From: Psychrobacter urativorans
Lineage (GTDB): Bacteria; Pseudomonadota; Gammaproteobacteria; Pseudomonadales; Moraxellaceae
NCBI RefSeq assembly: GCF_001298525.1
Contig: NZ_CP012678.1
Location: 1,612,001-1,676,000, forward strand
Reading direction: 5' to 3'
DNA: 64,000 nt
Numbering within the stretch: the stretch's first letter is position 1; the number at the start of each line of letters is the position of its first letter. Positions 1-9,797 of this stretch are shown here, in pieces. Both the position numbers and the translations under genes were made by a program. A model generated the notes under the pieces. It was not told the origin of the DNA and did not search any database. It saw nothing but the letters and a program-made list of their open reading frames with translations.

Positions 1-350
1 GTGTCAAACAAATTCTTGCCTTAGAAGATAAGATTGACCAAATTCATCTTGCGGACAAATCACAAGTCTTTAACACCGCGCGTATTGAAGCTTTTGAAGT
101 GGCAAATTTATATGAAGTAGCGAAAGCGACCATGGTATCGGCAGCACATCGTCATGAAAGTCGCGGCGCGCATAGTGTGGCGGACTATGACCGTCCTGAA
201 GATGATGACTACGCACCAAACGGTCGTAACGATCACGACTGGATGAAACATACCTTATGGTATGCTGAAGGTAACAAAATCATCTATAAACCAGTGCGTA
301 AAATTCCACTGACCGTAGATTATGTTGAACCAAAAGTTCGCGTCTACTAA
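1..350 (+). CDS. sdhA: succinate dehydrogenase flavoprotein subunit, C-terminal part (5' truncated by window)
   Basis: The reading frame is open from base 3 to the stop at 348-350, giving the last 115 residues of SdhA. The segment has the helical C-terminal domain (VAKATMVSAAHRHESRGAH) and the family ending with DDWMKHTL-type sequence followed by KPV and a short aromatic tail. SdhA carries covalent FAD and oxidises succinate to fumarate in complex II at the inner membrane face. The FAD and substrate domains lie upstream, outside the window. sdhB follows after 203 bases, a long gap for two subunits of one complex. Identification is supported by the adjacent sdhB and by family resemblance. Confidence 0.95.
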   Translation, partial: VKQILALEDKIDQIHLADKSQVFNTARIEAFEVANLYEVAKATMVSAAHRHESRGAHSVADYDRPEDDDYAPNGRNDHDWMKHTLWYAEGNKIIYKPVRKIPLTVDYVEPKVRVY

Positions 351-462
351 TTCGTGTAATGATTAGCAAAATAAGTAATCGTGTATGTTATAGGCACGAA
401 TATCTTAAACGTGTTATCCCTTATTAATTTATTAAAAAGGTGACCGCTAGCAACAATATTAA

Positions 463-518
463 GTCAGTGCTATCGCGATAAAAAAAATTGCTCTAGTACT
501 GACATAAGAAATTTTTTG
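463..518 (+). other. stem-loop in the sdhA-sdhB spacer
   Basis: Arms 463-472 and 494-503 pair over 10 bp with one G-T wobble. The loop of 21 bases contains the small palindrome TCGCGA. A run of six T begins about 8 bases after the right arm, which is too far for a standard intrinsic terminator. It may be a processing or attenuation element between the two subunit genes. That role is inference. Confidence 0.4.
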
Positions 519-553
519 TCTGCCCGCCATCACCTACGTGTGGAGTTTAGCTT

Positions 554-1264
554 ATGAGCCGTGGTACTCGCACCATCGAAATCTATCGCTACGATCCTGA
601 TCAGGACGCCGCGCCGCGTATGCAAACCTATACGATTGAGCTACTTGACTCAGATCGTATGTTACTTGACGTGTTATTACGCCTAAAAACGCAAGATGAA
701 ACCATTACTTTCCGTCGCTCGTGCCGTGAAGGCATTTGTGGCTCGGATGGTATGAATATCAATGGTAAGAATGGTCTAGCATGTCTTATCAACATGAATA
801 CTTTGCCTGAAAAAGTAACCGTTCGTCCATTACCGGGTTTGCCAGTGGTTCGCGACTTGGTCGTCGATATGAACCAGTTTTACGAGCAATACGAAAAGAT
901 ACATCCGTTCCTAATCAATGACCAGCCAGCGCCACCAACCGAGCGTTTGCAGTCACCTGAGCAACGGGAAAAAATGGATGGTTTGTACGAGTGTATTTTA
1001 TGCGCTTGCTGTTCAACCAGTTGCCCCTCATTTTGGTGGAACCCTGATAAATTCTTAGGGCCTGCCGCTTTATTAAATGCCAACCGTTTTGTTATGGATA
1101 GTCGTGATACGGATACGCGCGCGCGTCTGGCACGTTTAGACGACCCGTTCAGCTTATTCCGCTGTCGTGGCATTATGAACTGTGTCATGGTTTGTCCAAA
1201 AGGTTTGAACCCAACCAAAGCCATTGGCAATCTACGTAACTTGTTGATTGATCAAGCCGGCTAA
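554..1264 (+). CDS. sdhB: succinate dehydrogenase iron-sulfur subunit
   Basis: A 236-residue protein, close to the 238 residues of E. coli SdhB. The N-terminal plant-type ferredoxin domain has Cys57, Cys62, Asp65 and Cys77 for the [2Fe-2S] cluster; the Asp in place of a second-site Cys is normal for enterobacterial-type SdhB. The C-terminal helical domain has Cys147, Cys150, Cys153 and Cys214 for [4Fe-4S] and Cys157, Cys204 and Cys210 for [3Fe-4S]. The protein passes electrons from SdhA-FAD to ubiquinone. The ATG at 554 is preceded by GGAG about 10 bases upstream. A strong terminator follows at 1317-1348, so the sdh transcript probably ends here and suc is transcribed separately. Confidence 0.97.
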   Translation: MSRGTRTIEIYRYDPDQDAAPRMQTYTIELLDSDRMLLDVLLRLKTQDETITFRRSCREGICGSDGMNINGKNGLACLINMNTLPEKVTVRPLPGLPVVRDLVVDMNQFYEQYEKIHPFLINDQPAPPTERLQSPEQREKMDGLYECILCACCSTSCPSFWWNPDKFLGPAALLNANRFVMDSRDTDTRARLARLDDPFSLFRCRGIMNCVMVCPKGLNPTKAIGNLRNLLIDQAG

Positions 1265-1316
1265 ATGCTGGTATTTCTAAACCCTAGTATTTAACGTTAT
1301 ATTGTATAAATAAAAA

Positions 1317-1348
1317 AACACCGTTCGATAATCGAGCGGTGTTTTTTT
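1317..1348 (+). terminator. intrinsic terminator after sdhB
   Basis: Arms 1317-1327 and 1333-1343 form an 11 bp stem with one G-T wobble and a 5-base loop, followed by T7. It lies 50 bases after the sdhB stop. Confidence 0.85.
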
Positions 1349-1362
1349 ATTATCAGCAAGGC

Positions 1363-1410
1363 AGTGGATAACTAAAGTAGTGGGTAACGAAAGCAGCAAA
1401 TAACGAAAGC
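1363..1410. repeat. degenerate 16 bp tandem repeat, three units
   Basis: Units 1363-1378, 1379-1394 and 1395-1410 share the core TAAC(G/T)AAAG(C/T). A weaker fourth unit may follow to 1426. This is one of several short tandem duplications in spacers of this window. Confidence 0.6.
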
Positions 1411-2089
1411 ATTAGATAAATTACCTTTATATAACGGCTAGATAACGGAATGTAAATATAGAATAGTATCGCGTTGATCGCCTGTAAGCATTCACATTTT
1501 TACTTTAAACTACCATTATCATCATGCAATTATATAAAGTGCTTAGAAGTCACAAATAACGCTAATATAATAGTCTTACTCACTAACTTAGAAAGCTGTA
1601 ATAATAAACTACCAAAAAAATATGAATATCTGTAAACTTGTGATAAAAATATTACAATAAAAGTGCTATCATAGCAGCGGTAAAATTTATCTGCTCTTAA
1701 TCAAGACTGATTTTAGTCTGAGGTAAGACTTGTACAGCAGTGGCAGAAGGTACAAACATAGTAAGAATGTTAGCGATAGTGACTATTTATTATATAAATA
1801 CCTAGTATTGAACAAACAAACTATGTCAGGTTATTTATCCATGCTACCCTAGATAGCAATGTATGTTTGGCACAAAAACAGCGTTTATTGGTCAAGGAAA
1901 GACTTTTGCAGCAGGAAATAGCTGATTTATCGGCTAGCTGAACGAAATAACTGATTACTAAGGCTTTTATTGAAAAGTATTAGTGGTTTGGGTTATGGCT
2001 GATGTCAGTATATATAGATTAATTTTGTGGAACGAGGCAGTAAACAAGACCGAACGTTCGCAAATAATGAAGACTGTAACCGGTACTTA

Positions 2090-2145
2090 ATTAATCATTA
2101 CTTAATAGAGTCACTTTATTAATCATTACTTAATAGAGTCACTTT
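2090..2145. repeat. exact 28 bp tandem duplication
   Basis: Bases 2090-2117 are repeated exactly at 2118-2145. The unit is AT-rich and carries TTAATAGAGTCACTTT at its end. It lies about 240 bases before the sucA start, so it could duplicate a regulatory site, or it may be a replication-slippage product. Confidence 0.85.
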
Positions 2146-2385
2146 GCGTTTATCGATTTGATAGTCATAAAGTGGGTCATACTCTAAAATTTTATAAATG
2201 CAAATCTTATAAGATTTAGGTACGGTAGATAAGTGTTACAGTCAACAATAGCCCCTACTAGCAATCGCTTTCCTAGCAAACAGTACTCCATGGTAACCGC
2301 CAATTTGTCTAAGCGCCCAGCATACGACGGATCACACAACAATAAGCACGATTCCATTCATTTATCTATCAAATAGACGATTATT

Positions 2386-5247
2386 ATGAATAGTATAACT
2401 AAAAAATCAGCCGACACCGGACAAACCGAACTCGCTGCTGACAATGCCCATTACATTGAATCCCTCTATGAGCAGTTCCTAAGCGACCCTGATAGTGTCG
2501 ATGCGGATTGGCAAGATTATTTTAAACAATACCAATCTCCTAATGACGCTAAGCATAACGCGATTCAAGACCAGTTTTTACTGCTTGCGCGTAATCAAAC
2601 CGCTAATAAAGGAAAGCCGGTAGCCACTGGTACTGTCGGCTCATCGAACGCTGCCGACCCTAAGCAAATGGGCGTACAACAGCTTATTTCTGCTTATCGT
2701 CGTCGTGGTCATCGCCGCGCGAAGTTGGATCCATTAGAGCTGCATCCACGTGCTGCGGTTGAAGATTTAACGTTAGCCTATCATGGTCTATCGGATGCTG
2801 ATCTTGATACCGTATATTCTACGGGCGATTTAAGTATTGGTAAGTCTGAAGCACCATTACGCGAAATCATCGAGATTATGGAGCGTGTGTATTGCCGTCA
2901 TATCGGTATTGAATACATGCACGTGACTACCAGCACTGAAAAGCGTTGGATGGAAAAATATCTAGAAACCAACCACGGTCATATCATATTCGATAAAGAA
3001 AAGCGTTTGTCTATTCTTGAGCGTTTGACTGCGGCTGAAGGTCTTGAAAAATATTTAGCGCGTAAATATACGGGTGTGAAGCGTTTTGGTCTGGAAGGTG
3101 GCGAAAGCTTTATTCCTGCGATTAACGAAATCATTCAGCGTGCTGGTGGTTATGGTACTAAAGAAGTCGTCATTGGTATGGCGCACCGTGGACGTTTAAA
3201 TCTTTTGGTTAACGTGTTGGGTAAAAACCCCGCTGACTTATTTGATGAGTTTGACGGTAAGGTACAGCCAGAAAAAGGCTCAGGCGACGTTAAATACCAC
3301 AACGGTTATTCTTCTAACGTCATGACCCCAGGTGGCGAAGCACATCTAGCGTTAGGCTTTAACCCTTCGCATCTTGAGATTGTGTCACCAGTCATCCAAG
3401 GTTCAGTACGTGCGCGTCAAGTGCGTCGTGATGATACTACTGGTAACTTAGTACTACCGATTGTTATTCATGGTGATGCGGCATTTGCTGGTCAAGGTGT
3501 GGTACAAGAAACGTTCCAGATGTCACAAACTCGTGCTTATACCACGGGCGGAACAGTACGTATTGTTATCAATAACCAAGTCGGCTTTACTACCAGTCGT
3601 CAAGAAGATGCGCGTTCGACTGAATACTGTACTGATGTGGCGAAAATGGTACATGCGCCTATCCTACACGTAAACGGTGATGATCCTGAGTCTGTCATCT
3701 TTGCCGCGCAGCTTGCGCTTGATTACCGTCATGAATTTGGCAAAGATATCATTATCGATTTGTTCTGTTATCGCCGTAACGGTCATAACGAAGCCGATGA
3801 GCCATCAGCTACCCAACCGCTTATGTATGCGGTCATTAAAAAATTACCAACGACGCGTACACTGTATGCGCAAAAACTGATTGCAGAAGGTGTTATCACT
3901 GCGGCAGATGAAGCAAGATACGAAGATGAATATCGTGAATCATTAGACCGTGGCGAATATGTAGCGAACTCTCTGGTTCTTGAACCGAATACGGAGATGT
4001 TTGTTGATTGGACGCCTTATTTAGGTCACGACTTGGTTGACGAATGGGATACCAGTGTTGATATCGAAAAATTAAAAGCGTATGGTCGTCGTATGGCAGA
4101 AATGCCAGAAGGCTACAAGCTACAGCGTCAGGTTCAAAAAGTTGTTGAACAGCGTTTAGCCATGCAAACTGGTGAAGAGCCATTAAACTGGGGTGCCGCG
4201 GAAACTTTAGCGTACGCTACTTTGGTCGATCATGATGAAGTGTTGGTTCGTATCACTGGTGAAGATGTGGGTCGTGGTACGTTCTCACATCGCCATAGTG
4301 AATTGTTCAATATGGACGATGGCAGCATGTATGTGCCACTTGCTCATATGAGTGAAACGCAAGCGCGCTTTGCCACTTATAACTCGTTATTGTCAGAAGA
4401 AGCGGTACTGGCTTTTGAATATGGTTACGCCACTACCGTTCCAAATGCTTTAGTTATCTGGGAAGCGCAGTTTGGTGACTTCGTCAACGGCGCGCAAGTG
4501 GTTATTGACCAGTTTATTGCCAGTGGCGAGACCAAATGGCAGCGCGTTTGCGGCTTGACCATGTTGTTGCCACACGGTTTTGAAGGTCAAGGTCCTGAGC
4601 ATTCTTCAGCGCGTCTTGAGCGTTTCTTACAGCTGTGTGCAGAAGAGAATATGCAGGTCATTACCCCAACGACCCCAGCACAAATATATCATGCGCTACG
4701 TCGTCAAGCGGTACGCCCAAGCCGTAAGCCAATGATTGTTATGTCACCGAAGAGCCTACTGCGTCATAAGCTTGCGACTTCACAGTTAGAAGAATTGGCT
4801 AACGGTAAGTTTGAGACGGTATTACCAGAAATTGATCAGCAAAATGCCGACAAAGTCACACGCTTAGTGCTATGTGGTGGTAAGGTTTATTATGACTTAC
4901 TAGAACAGCGTCGCGCGTTAGGTCTTGATCATGTGGCAATCGTTCGTATCGAACAGCTCTATCCTTTACCAGAAAAACGTTTGATCGCTGAAATTGAAAA
5001 ATACAGTAATCTAGCTGAAATTGTCTGGACGCAAGAAGAGCCATTGAACCAAGGCGCTTGGTATTATCTAGCACCGCACATGTACCGCATTGTTGTCCCG
5101 CATCCAACCAGAGCAAAAGTAATGGAGCCGGTTGCGCGTCCTGCAAGTGCAGCACCTGCGACAGGTTCTGCAAAAATACATCTTCAGCAGCAGCAAGCAT
5201 TAATTGCTGGTGGACTTGGTATTAGTGTTGATGAATTGGCTAAATAA
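2386..5247 (+). CDS. sucA: 2-oxoglutarate dehydrogenase E1 component
   Basis: A 953-residue thiamine-diphosphate decarboxylase that feeds succinyl groups to SucB (E. coli SucA is 933). Residues about 23-50 (HYIESLYEQFLSDPDSVDADW region) are the N-terminal E2-binding segment typical of OGDH E1. His362-Gly-Asp364 and Asn396-Asn397 match the TPP/Mg binding motif. GMAHRGRLN near residue 263 and the C-terminal transketolase-like domain (GEDVGRGTFSHRH, about 624-636) are also in place. The ATG at 2386 has no strong Shine-Dalgarno sequence, and 1.1 kb of non-coding sequence precedes it. It is the first gene of sucAB-lpd-sucCD. Confidence 0.97.
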   Translation: MNSITKKSADTGQTELAADNAHYIESLYEQFLSDPDSVDADWQDYFKQYQSPNDAKHNAIQDQFLLLARNQTANKGKPVATGTVGSSNAADPKQMGVQQLISAYRRRGHRRAKLDPLELHPRAAVEDLTLAYHGLSDADLDTVYSTGDLSIGKSEAPLREIIEIMERVYCRHIGIEYMHVTTSTEKRWMEKYLETNHGHIIFDKEKRLSILERLTAAEGLEKYLARKYTGVKRFGLEGGESFIPAINEIIQRAGGYGTKEVVIGMAHRGRLNLLVNVLGKNPADLFDEFDGKVQPEKGSGDVKYHNGYSSNVMTPGGEAHLALGFNPSHLEIVSPVIQGSVRARQVRRDDTTGNLVLPIVIHGDAAFAGQGVVQETFQMSQTRAYTTGGTVRIVINNQVGFTTSRQEDARSTEYCTDVAKMVHAPILHVNGDDPESVIFAAQLALDYRHEFGKDIIIDLFCYRRNGHNEADEPSATQPLMYAVIKKLPTTRTLYAQKLIAEGVITAADEARYEDEYRESLDRGEYVANSLVLEPNTEMFVDWTPYLGHDLVDEWDTSVDIEKLKAYGRRMAEMPEGYKLQRQVQKVVEQRLAMQTGEEPLNWGAAETLAYATLVDHDEVLVRITGEDVGRGTFSHRHSELFNMDDGSMYVPLAHMSETQARFATYNSLLSEEAVLAFEYGYATTVPNALVIWEAQFGDFVNGAQVVIDQFIASGETKWQRVCGLTMLLPHGFEGQGPEHSSARLERFLQLCAEENMQVITPTTPAQIYHALRRQAVRPSRKPMIVMSPKSLLRHKLATSQLEELANGKFETVLPEIDQQNADKVTRLVLCGGKVYYDLLEQRRALGLDHVAIVRIEQLYPLPEKRLIAEIEKYSNLAEIVWTQEEPLNQGAWYYLAPHMYRIVVPHPTRAKVMEPVARPASAAPATGSAKIHLQQQQALIAGGLGISVDELAK

Positions 5248-5321
5248 TTTATCTGAACAAGAATCACTAGTACCAAAGCTAGCAAGATAAAAGCGACTAA
5301 CACAAGTTATATCAATCAGGC

Positions 5322-5402
5322 GATGGCAGTCAGGCACTATCAAACTATTCATCAGGTTGTATTATTAATAGTGCAACCTATGATAAATACTGATTGCCCA
5401 TC
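5322..5402 (+). other. long two-part stem-loop in the sucA-sucB spacer
   Basis: The outer arms 5322-5333 and 5390-5402 pair over about 12 bp with one bulge and one wobble. The inner arms 5350-5361 and 5372-5382 pair over about 11 bp with one bulged base. Together they could fold 81 bases of the 201-base spacer. There is no T run after it, so it is not an intrinsic terminator. It may be an mRNA processing or stability element; the role is inferred from structure only. Confidence 0.5.
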
Positions 5403-5448
5403 ACGACTTAATAATAAATAGTAATATCCAAATCTAAGGAGTATATCG

Positions 5449-6672
5449 ATGGCTGAGATTAAAGCCCCCGTTTTTCCAGAATCGGTTGCCGATGGCACAA
5501 TCGTTGAATGGCATGTCACTGAAGGTCAGCAAGTTAACCGTGATGACTTATTGGCTGAAATCGAAACTGATAAAGTGGTATTAGAAGTTGTTGCACCTGA
5601 CAATGGTGTTGTGACTAGAATCGTCAAGCACGTTGATGATATCGTTTTGTCTGATGAGTTGATTGCAGAATTTGAAGCTGGCGCAAGCGCTAGTGCAGCA
5701 CCTGCAGCCGCTCCAGTTGAAGAAAAACAAGCGACTGATGGCGGCGCACCAGTACAAGCAACTGCTAGTACCGGCGGCGTAGAAGCTGATCATAAAGATC
5801 AAAGCCCAGCAGTGCGCAAAGCGGCTAAAGAATCTGGCGTTGATCCTAAAGCCGTTGAAGGTAGTGGTCGCGGCGGTCGTGTTACTAAGAGTGACATGAG
5901 CAGCCCAACCTTAAAAGCTGACAGTAGCATCAAAACTGACAGTGGTCGTCCTGTCGCTGAATCAGTTGGTGAGCGTAGTGAAAGTCGTGTTCCAATGACG
6001 CGTTTACGTAAGACAGTTGCCAATCGTTTACTAGCCGCGTCTCAAGAAACGGCAATGTTAACCACGTTTAACGAAGTCAACATGAAGCCGTTGATGGATA
6101 TGCGTAGTAAGTATAAAGATCAGTTCGAAAAGCGTCATGGTACGCGTTTGGGCTTTATGTCGTTATTCGTAAAAGCTGCAACAGAAGCATTAAAACGTTT
6201 CCCAGCAGTGAACGCATCGTTAGATGGTAATGATATCGTCTATCATGGTTACTATGATATCGGTGTTGCGGTATCTTCTAATCGTGGTCTTGTCGTGCCA
6301 GTATTGCGTGATACTGATCAGATGAGCATGGCTGATGTTGAAGCCAAGATTCGTGAGTTCGGTGGCAAAGCACAAGAAGGTAAACTTGGTCTAGATGATA
6401 TGACTGGCGGTACGTTCACCATTTCAAACGGCGGCGTATTTGGTTCACTCATGTCAACGCCTATTTTGAACCCACCACAAACTGCTATTCTTGGTATGCA
6501 TGCTATTAATGATCGCCCAATGGCGGTTAATGGTGAAGTTAAAATCTTACCAATGATGTATCTTGCCTTGTCTTATGACCACCGTATGATTGATGGTAAA
6601 GAAGCGGTACAATTCTTAGTTACTATTAAAGAGTTGGTTGAAGACCCTACTATGCTACTTTTAGATCTTTAA
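5449..6672 (+). CDS. sucB: dihydrolipoyllysine-residue succinyltransferase (E2 of 2-oxoglutarate dehydrogenase)
   Basis: A 407-residue E2 core protein (E. coli SucB is 405). Residues 1-77 form one lipoyl domain with the lipoylated Lys42 in ETDKVVLE. An Ala-rich linker follows, then the peripheral E1/E3-binding domain at about 118-152 ([15 protein letters not shown], ending GRVTKSDM). The catalytic domain runs from about 180 to the end and contains His378 and Asp382 in DHRMIDG. The ATG at 5449 has AAGGAG at the correct spacing. The protein forms the multimeric core that transfers succinyl from E1 to CoA. A terminator-like hairpin follows at 6679-6713, before lpd. Confidence 0.97.
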   Translation: MAEIKAPVFPESVADGTIVEWHVTEGQQVNRDDLLAEIETDKVVLEVVAPDNGVVTRIVKHVDDIVLSDELIAEFEAGASASAAPAAAPVEEKQATDGGAPVQATASTGGVEADHKDQSPAVRKAAKESGVDPKAVEGSGRGGRVTKSDMSSPTLKADSSIKTDSGRPVAESVGERSESRVPMTRLRKTVANRLLAASQETAMLTTFNEVNMKPLMDMRSKYKDQFEKRHGTRLGFMSLFVKAATEALKRFPAVNASLDGNDIVYHGYYDIGVAVSSNRGLVVPVLRDTDQMSMADVEAKIREFGGKAQEGKLGLDDMTGGTFTISNGGVFGSLMSTPILNPPQTAILGMHAINDRPMAVNGEVKILPMMYLALSYDHRMIDGKEAVQFLVTIKELVEDPTMLLLDL

Positions 6673-6678
6673 TTTTTT

Positions 6679-6713
6679 AAGCTTGTATTGGTAATGACCG
6701 ATACAAGCTTTTT
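6679..6713 (+). terminator. terminator-like hairpin between sucB and lpd
   Basis: Arms 6679-6692 and 6697-6710 pair over 14 bp with one G-T wobble and a 4-base loop, then a short T run. It begins 7 bases after the sucB stop. Because lpd, sucC and sucD follow on the same strand, it probably acts as a partial terminator or sets the 3' end of a sucAB transcript. Confidence 0.7.
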
Positions 6714-6938
6714 ATCTTTGTTAACGATAGCTATCTTAGCTATTATTTATATCTTATTGCCGTGCAGGCAATGACCTGAGCTAATCTAGCAGTTATTCAT
6801 CACTATAAATTATCGACAAATAGTCATACCTCAATGAGATAGCGTATTAGCTATGCAGTACTCATACGGTGAGTTTATTTTGTCCTGATTTATTAATGAG
6901 CTGCAGAGTAAACCATAAATAAAACATGGAAGCATATT

Positions 6939-8387
6939 ATGAAAGATAATTATGATTTAGTCGTTATCGGCGGCGGTCCTGGTGGTTATGTAGCTGCTAT
7001 CCGTGCAGCTCAACTAGGTATGAGCGTGGCTTGTATTGAAAAACGTATTTATAAAGGCACGCCTGCACTTGGCGGTACTTGCTTAAACGTTGGTTGTATC
7101 CCATCAAAGGCCTTACTTGATAGTTCGCATCGTTACGAAGCAACTAAGCATGACCTTGCTGAGCATGGTATCAGCACTGGTGATGTTGCTATCGATATCG
7201 AAACCATGATCGGCCGTAAAGAAGCGATTGTTAAGCAATTAACGGGTGGTATTGCCGGTTTATTCCAAGGTAATGGCATTGACTGGCTACAAGGCTGGGG
7301 TACTTTAGTTGACGGTAAAGGTAGTGATAAAAAAGTTAAATTCACAGCTGAAGATGCTGCTGAGTCTACTATTACCGCAAAGAACGTCATCCTTGCCTCA
7401 GGTTCTATTCCTATCGATATTCCAGTTGCTAAGACTGATCATGACCGTATCGTTGACTCAACGGGTGCATTAGATTTCAATGAAGTACCTAAGCGTTTAG
7501 GCGTAATCGGTGCTGGTGTTATCGGTCTTGAGCTAGGCTCTGTATGGCGTCGTTTAGGTTCAGAAGTAGTTGTTTATGAAGCGCTACCTAGCTTCTTAGC
7601 TGCTGCTGATAAAGATATCGCTAAAGAAGCTGCTAAAATGTTCAAAAAGCAAGGTCTTGATATCCGTGTTGATACCAAAGTTATCAAAGCTGAAATCGAT
7701 GGTGATGAAGTTGTGGTCACTAGTGAGAACAAAGGCGAGTCATCAGAGCAGCGTTTTGATAAGCTGATTGTTTGTGTTGGTCGTCGTGCTTATTCTGAAA
7801 AACTACTTGGTGAAGACAGTGGTATTCAATTGACCGAACGTGGTCTTATTGATGTTAACGATCAATGTAAAACCAACCTTGATGGCGTTTATGCTATCGG
7901 CGACTTAGTACGTGGCCCAATGCTTGCGCACAAAGCGTCAGAAGAAGGCATCATGGCCGTTGAGCGCATTCATGGCGAAAAAGCCCAAGTGAACTATGAC
8001 ACTATTATTAATGTCATCTATACGCATCCAGAAATTGCATGGGTAGGTATGACTGAGCAAGAAGCTACTGAGGCCGGTTTTGAAGTTAAAACGGGTTCAT
8101 TCAGCTTAGCAGCTAACGGTCGTGCCTTGGCTCAAAGTGAAGGCGAAGGCTCTATCAAAGTCGTTGCTGATGTTAAGACGGATCGTCTACTAGGTATGCA
8201 TGCTATCGCTGCTGGTGCTGGAGATATTGTCCATCAAGGTATGATTGCGATGGAGTTTGTTTCTAGTATTGAAGATTTGCAACTGATGACTTTTGCGCAT
8301 CCAACGATCTCAGAAGCGGTTCATGAAGCTGCTTTATCAGCTGATGGCCGTCCGATTCACGCCATCCAGCGCAAAAAACGTAAATAA
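6939..8387 (+). CDS. lpd: dihydrolipoyl dehydrogenase (E3)
   Basis: A 482-residue FAD/NAD disulfide oxidoreductase that reoxidises the lipoyl groups of SucB (and perhaps of other 2-oxo acid complexes). The N-terminal FAD motif is [10 protein letters not shown] (residues 11-20). The redox disulfide is Cys48-x4-Cys53 in [13 protein letters not shown]. The NAD motif is [13 protein letters not shown], near residue 192. The C-terminal dimer interface carries the catalytic pair His454 and Glu459 in HPTISE. Its placement between sucB and sucC is common in Pseudomonas-like gammaproteobacteria. The 266-base gap before it contains a terminator-like hairpin, so lpd may also have its own promoter. Confidence 0.97.
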   Translation: MKDNYDLVVIGGGPGGYVAAIRAAQLGMSVACIEKRIYKGTPALGGTCLNVGCIPSKALLDSSHRYEATKHDLAEHGISTGDVAIDIETMIGRKEAIVKQLTGGIAGLFQGNGIDWLQGWGTLVDGKGSDKKVKFTAEDAAESTITAKNVILASGSIPIDIPVAKTDHDRIVDSTGALDFNEVPKRLGVIGAGVIGLELGSVWRRLGSEVVVYEALPSFLAAADKDIAKEAAKMFKKQGLDIRVDTKVIKAEIDGDEVVVTSENKGESSEQRFDKLIVCVGRRAYSEKLLGEDSGIQLTERGLIDVNDQCKTNLDGVYAIGDLVRGPMLAHKASEEGIMAVERIHGEKAQVNYDTIINVIYTHPEIAWVGMTEQEATEAGFEVKTGSFSLAANGRALAQSEGEGSIKVVADVKTDRLLGMHAIAAGAGDIVHQGMIAMEFVSSIEDLQLMTFAHPTISEAVHEAALSADGRPIHAIQRKKRK

Positions 8388-8530
8388 ATCAATCACGCTT
8401 TACCCTGATTGTTGCTGTCGTGCTTATTAGTTTATAGGCAGGGCAGTCATAGTCAAAAGCGCGTCAAATTGATGTTGTCGCGTGCTTATTTCCACTTTTT
8501 ATTAATAGTAAAAAATAAAGGATTCAATCA

Positions 8531-9697
8531 ATGAATTTACATGAGTATCAAGCAAAACAGCTGCTAAAAAGCTACGGTTTGCCAATTCAAGAAGGCATCA
8601 TTGCCTATAGTGGCGACGAAGCAGCAGCTGCTTTTGATAAAAACCCAACTGATATCGCTGTGATTAAAGCACAGGTTCATGCTGGTGGTCGCGGTAAAGC
8701 GGGCGGCGTGAAATTGGTTAAAACTCGTGAAGAAGCGAAGCAAGTGGCAGACGAGCTTATCGGTACTAACCTAGTTACCTACCAAACTGACGCTGCTGGT
8801 CAACCAGTGAACTTCGTATTGGTTGCAGAAGATATGTACCCAGTGCAAACTGAGCTATATCTTGGTGCTGTTGTTGATCGCTCTTCACGTCGCGTGACGT
8901 TTATGGCATCAACTGAAGGCGGTGTTGATATTGAAGAAGTTGCTAACAATACGCCAGAAAAAATCTTTAAAACAAGCATTGATCCATTGGTTGGTTTATT
9001 GCCATTCCAAGCGCGTGAAGTGGCGTTTAAATTGGGTCTTGAAGGCAAGCAAATCAATCAATTCGTTAAATTGATGTCTGGTGCTTATCAAGCATTCATC
9101 GAAAACGACATTGATTTACTTGAAATCAACCCATTGGCGGTTCGCGAAAATGGCGAAATCGTTTGTGTTGACGGCAAAATTGGTATCGATTCAAATGCTC
9201 TATATCGTCTGCCTAAAATCGCAGCGTTACAAGACAAGTCACAAGAAAATGAGCGTGAGCTTAAAGCGGCTGAGTTTGACCTAAACTATGTTGCCCTTGA
9301 AGGTAATATCGGTTGTATGGTTAACGGTGCTGGTCTTGCAATGGCAACGATGGACATCATCAAATTGTACGGCGGCAAGCCTGCTAACTTCTTGGACGTT
9401 GGCGGCGGGGCAACTAAAGATCGCGTTGTTGAAGCTTTCAAGATTATCCTTGAAGACAGCAGCGTAGAAGGTGTTTTAATTAACATCTTCGGTGGTATCG
9501 TACGTTGTGACATGATTGCAGAAGCCATTATCGCTGCTATCAAAGAAGTTAACGTAACAGTACCTGTTGTTGTCCGTTTAGAAGGTAACAATGCTGAGCT
9601 TGGCGCAAAAATCTTAGAAGACTCTGGTCTGAAATTGATTTCAGCTCAAGGTTTATCAGATGCTGCTCAAAAAATCGTTGACGCTGTTAAAGCCTAA
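8531..9697 (+). CDS. sucC: succinate-CoA ligase (ADP-forming) beta subunit
   Basis: A 388-residue protein, the same length as E. coli SucC. It starts with the family signature [12 protein letters not shown], has the ATP-grasp fold with [14 protein letters not shown] near residues 54-66, and a C-terminal CoA-ligase domain with GGGATKDRV and FGGIVRCD. With SucD it converts succinyl-CoA, ADP and phosphate to succinate, CoA and ATP. ATG 8531 follows AAAGGA with good spacing. sucD lies 100 bases downstream, and that spacer folds into a long hairpin. Confidence 0.97.
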   Translation: MNLHEYQAKQLLKSYGLPIQEGIIAYSGDEAAAAFDKNPTDIAVIKAQVHAGGRGKAGGVKLVKTREEAKQVADELIGTNLVTYQTDAAGQPVNFVLVAEDMYPVQTELYLGAVVDRSSRRVTFMASTEGGVDIEEVANNTPEKIFKTSIDPLVGLLPFQAREVAFKLGLEGKQINQFVKLMSGAYQAFIENDIDLLEINPLAVRENGEIVCVDGKIGIDSNALYRLPKIAALQDKSQENERELKAAEFDLNYVALEGNIGCMVNGAGLAMATMDIIKLYGGKPANFLDVGGGATKDRVVEAFKIILEDSSVEGVLINIFGGIVRCDMIAEAIIAAIKEVNVTVPVVVRLEGNNAELGAKILEDSGLKLISAQGLSDAAQKIVDAVKA

Positions 9698-9712
9698 TTG
9701 CCCAAGCGTAAC

Positions 9713-9768
9713 AGGCATCTGCTGTCATTCTTAGTCGTTAACATTTAACGCAGGATGGGCAGATGCCT
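9713..9768 (+). other. nested hairpin filling the sucC-sucD spacer
   Basis: Arms 9713-9722 and 9759-9768 (AGGCATCTGC and its exact complement) enclose a second perfect hairpin, CGTTAA-cat-TTAACG at 9736-9750, with a further 5 bp helix between them. There is no T tract. It probably forms an RNA structure that affects processing or the ratio of the two subunits; this is inference. Confidence 0.65.
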
Positions 9769-9797
9769 ACAAGACAACCGCATACAAGGATAAAGTA

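Larger units (their letters stand above)
1265..2385. other. 1.1 kb spacer between sdhB and sucA
   Basis: No credible protein gene is visible on either strand. It holds the sdhB terminator (1317-1348), a 16 bp-period repeat (1363-1410), a 10 bp palindrome CGAACGTTCG (2051-2060) and an exact 28 bp tandem duplication (2090-2145). A TATAAT at 1566-1571 has only a poor -35 partner. The region presumably contains the sucABCD promoter and regulatory sites, but I cannot place them with confidence. Confidence 0.6.

Noticed and set aside
880..1230. 116-codon open frame antisense to sdhB
   Set aside because: It lies wholly opposite a conserved iron-sulfur protein, has no ribosome site and no recognisable product.
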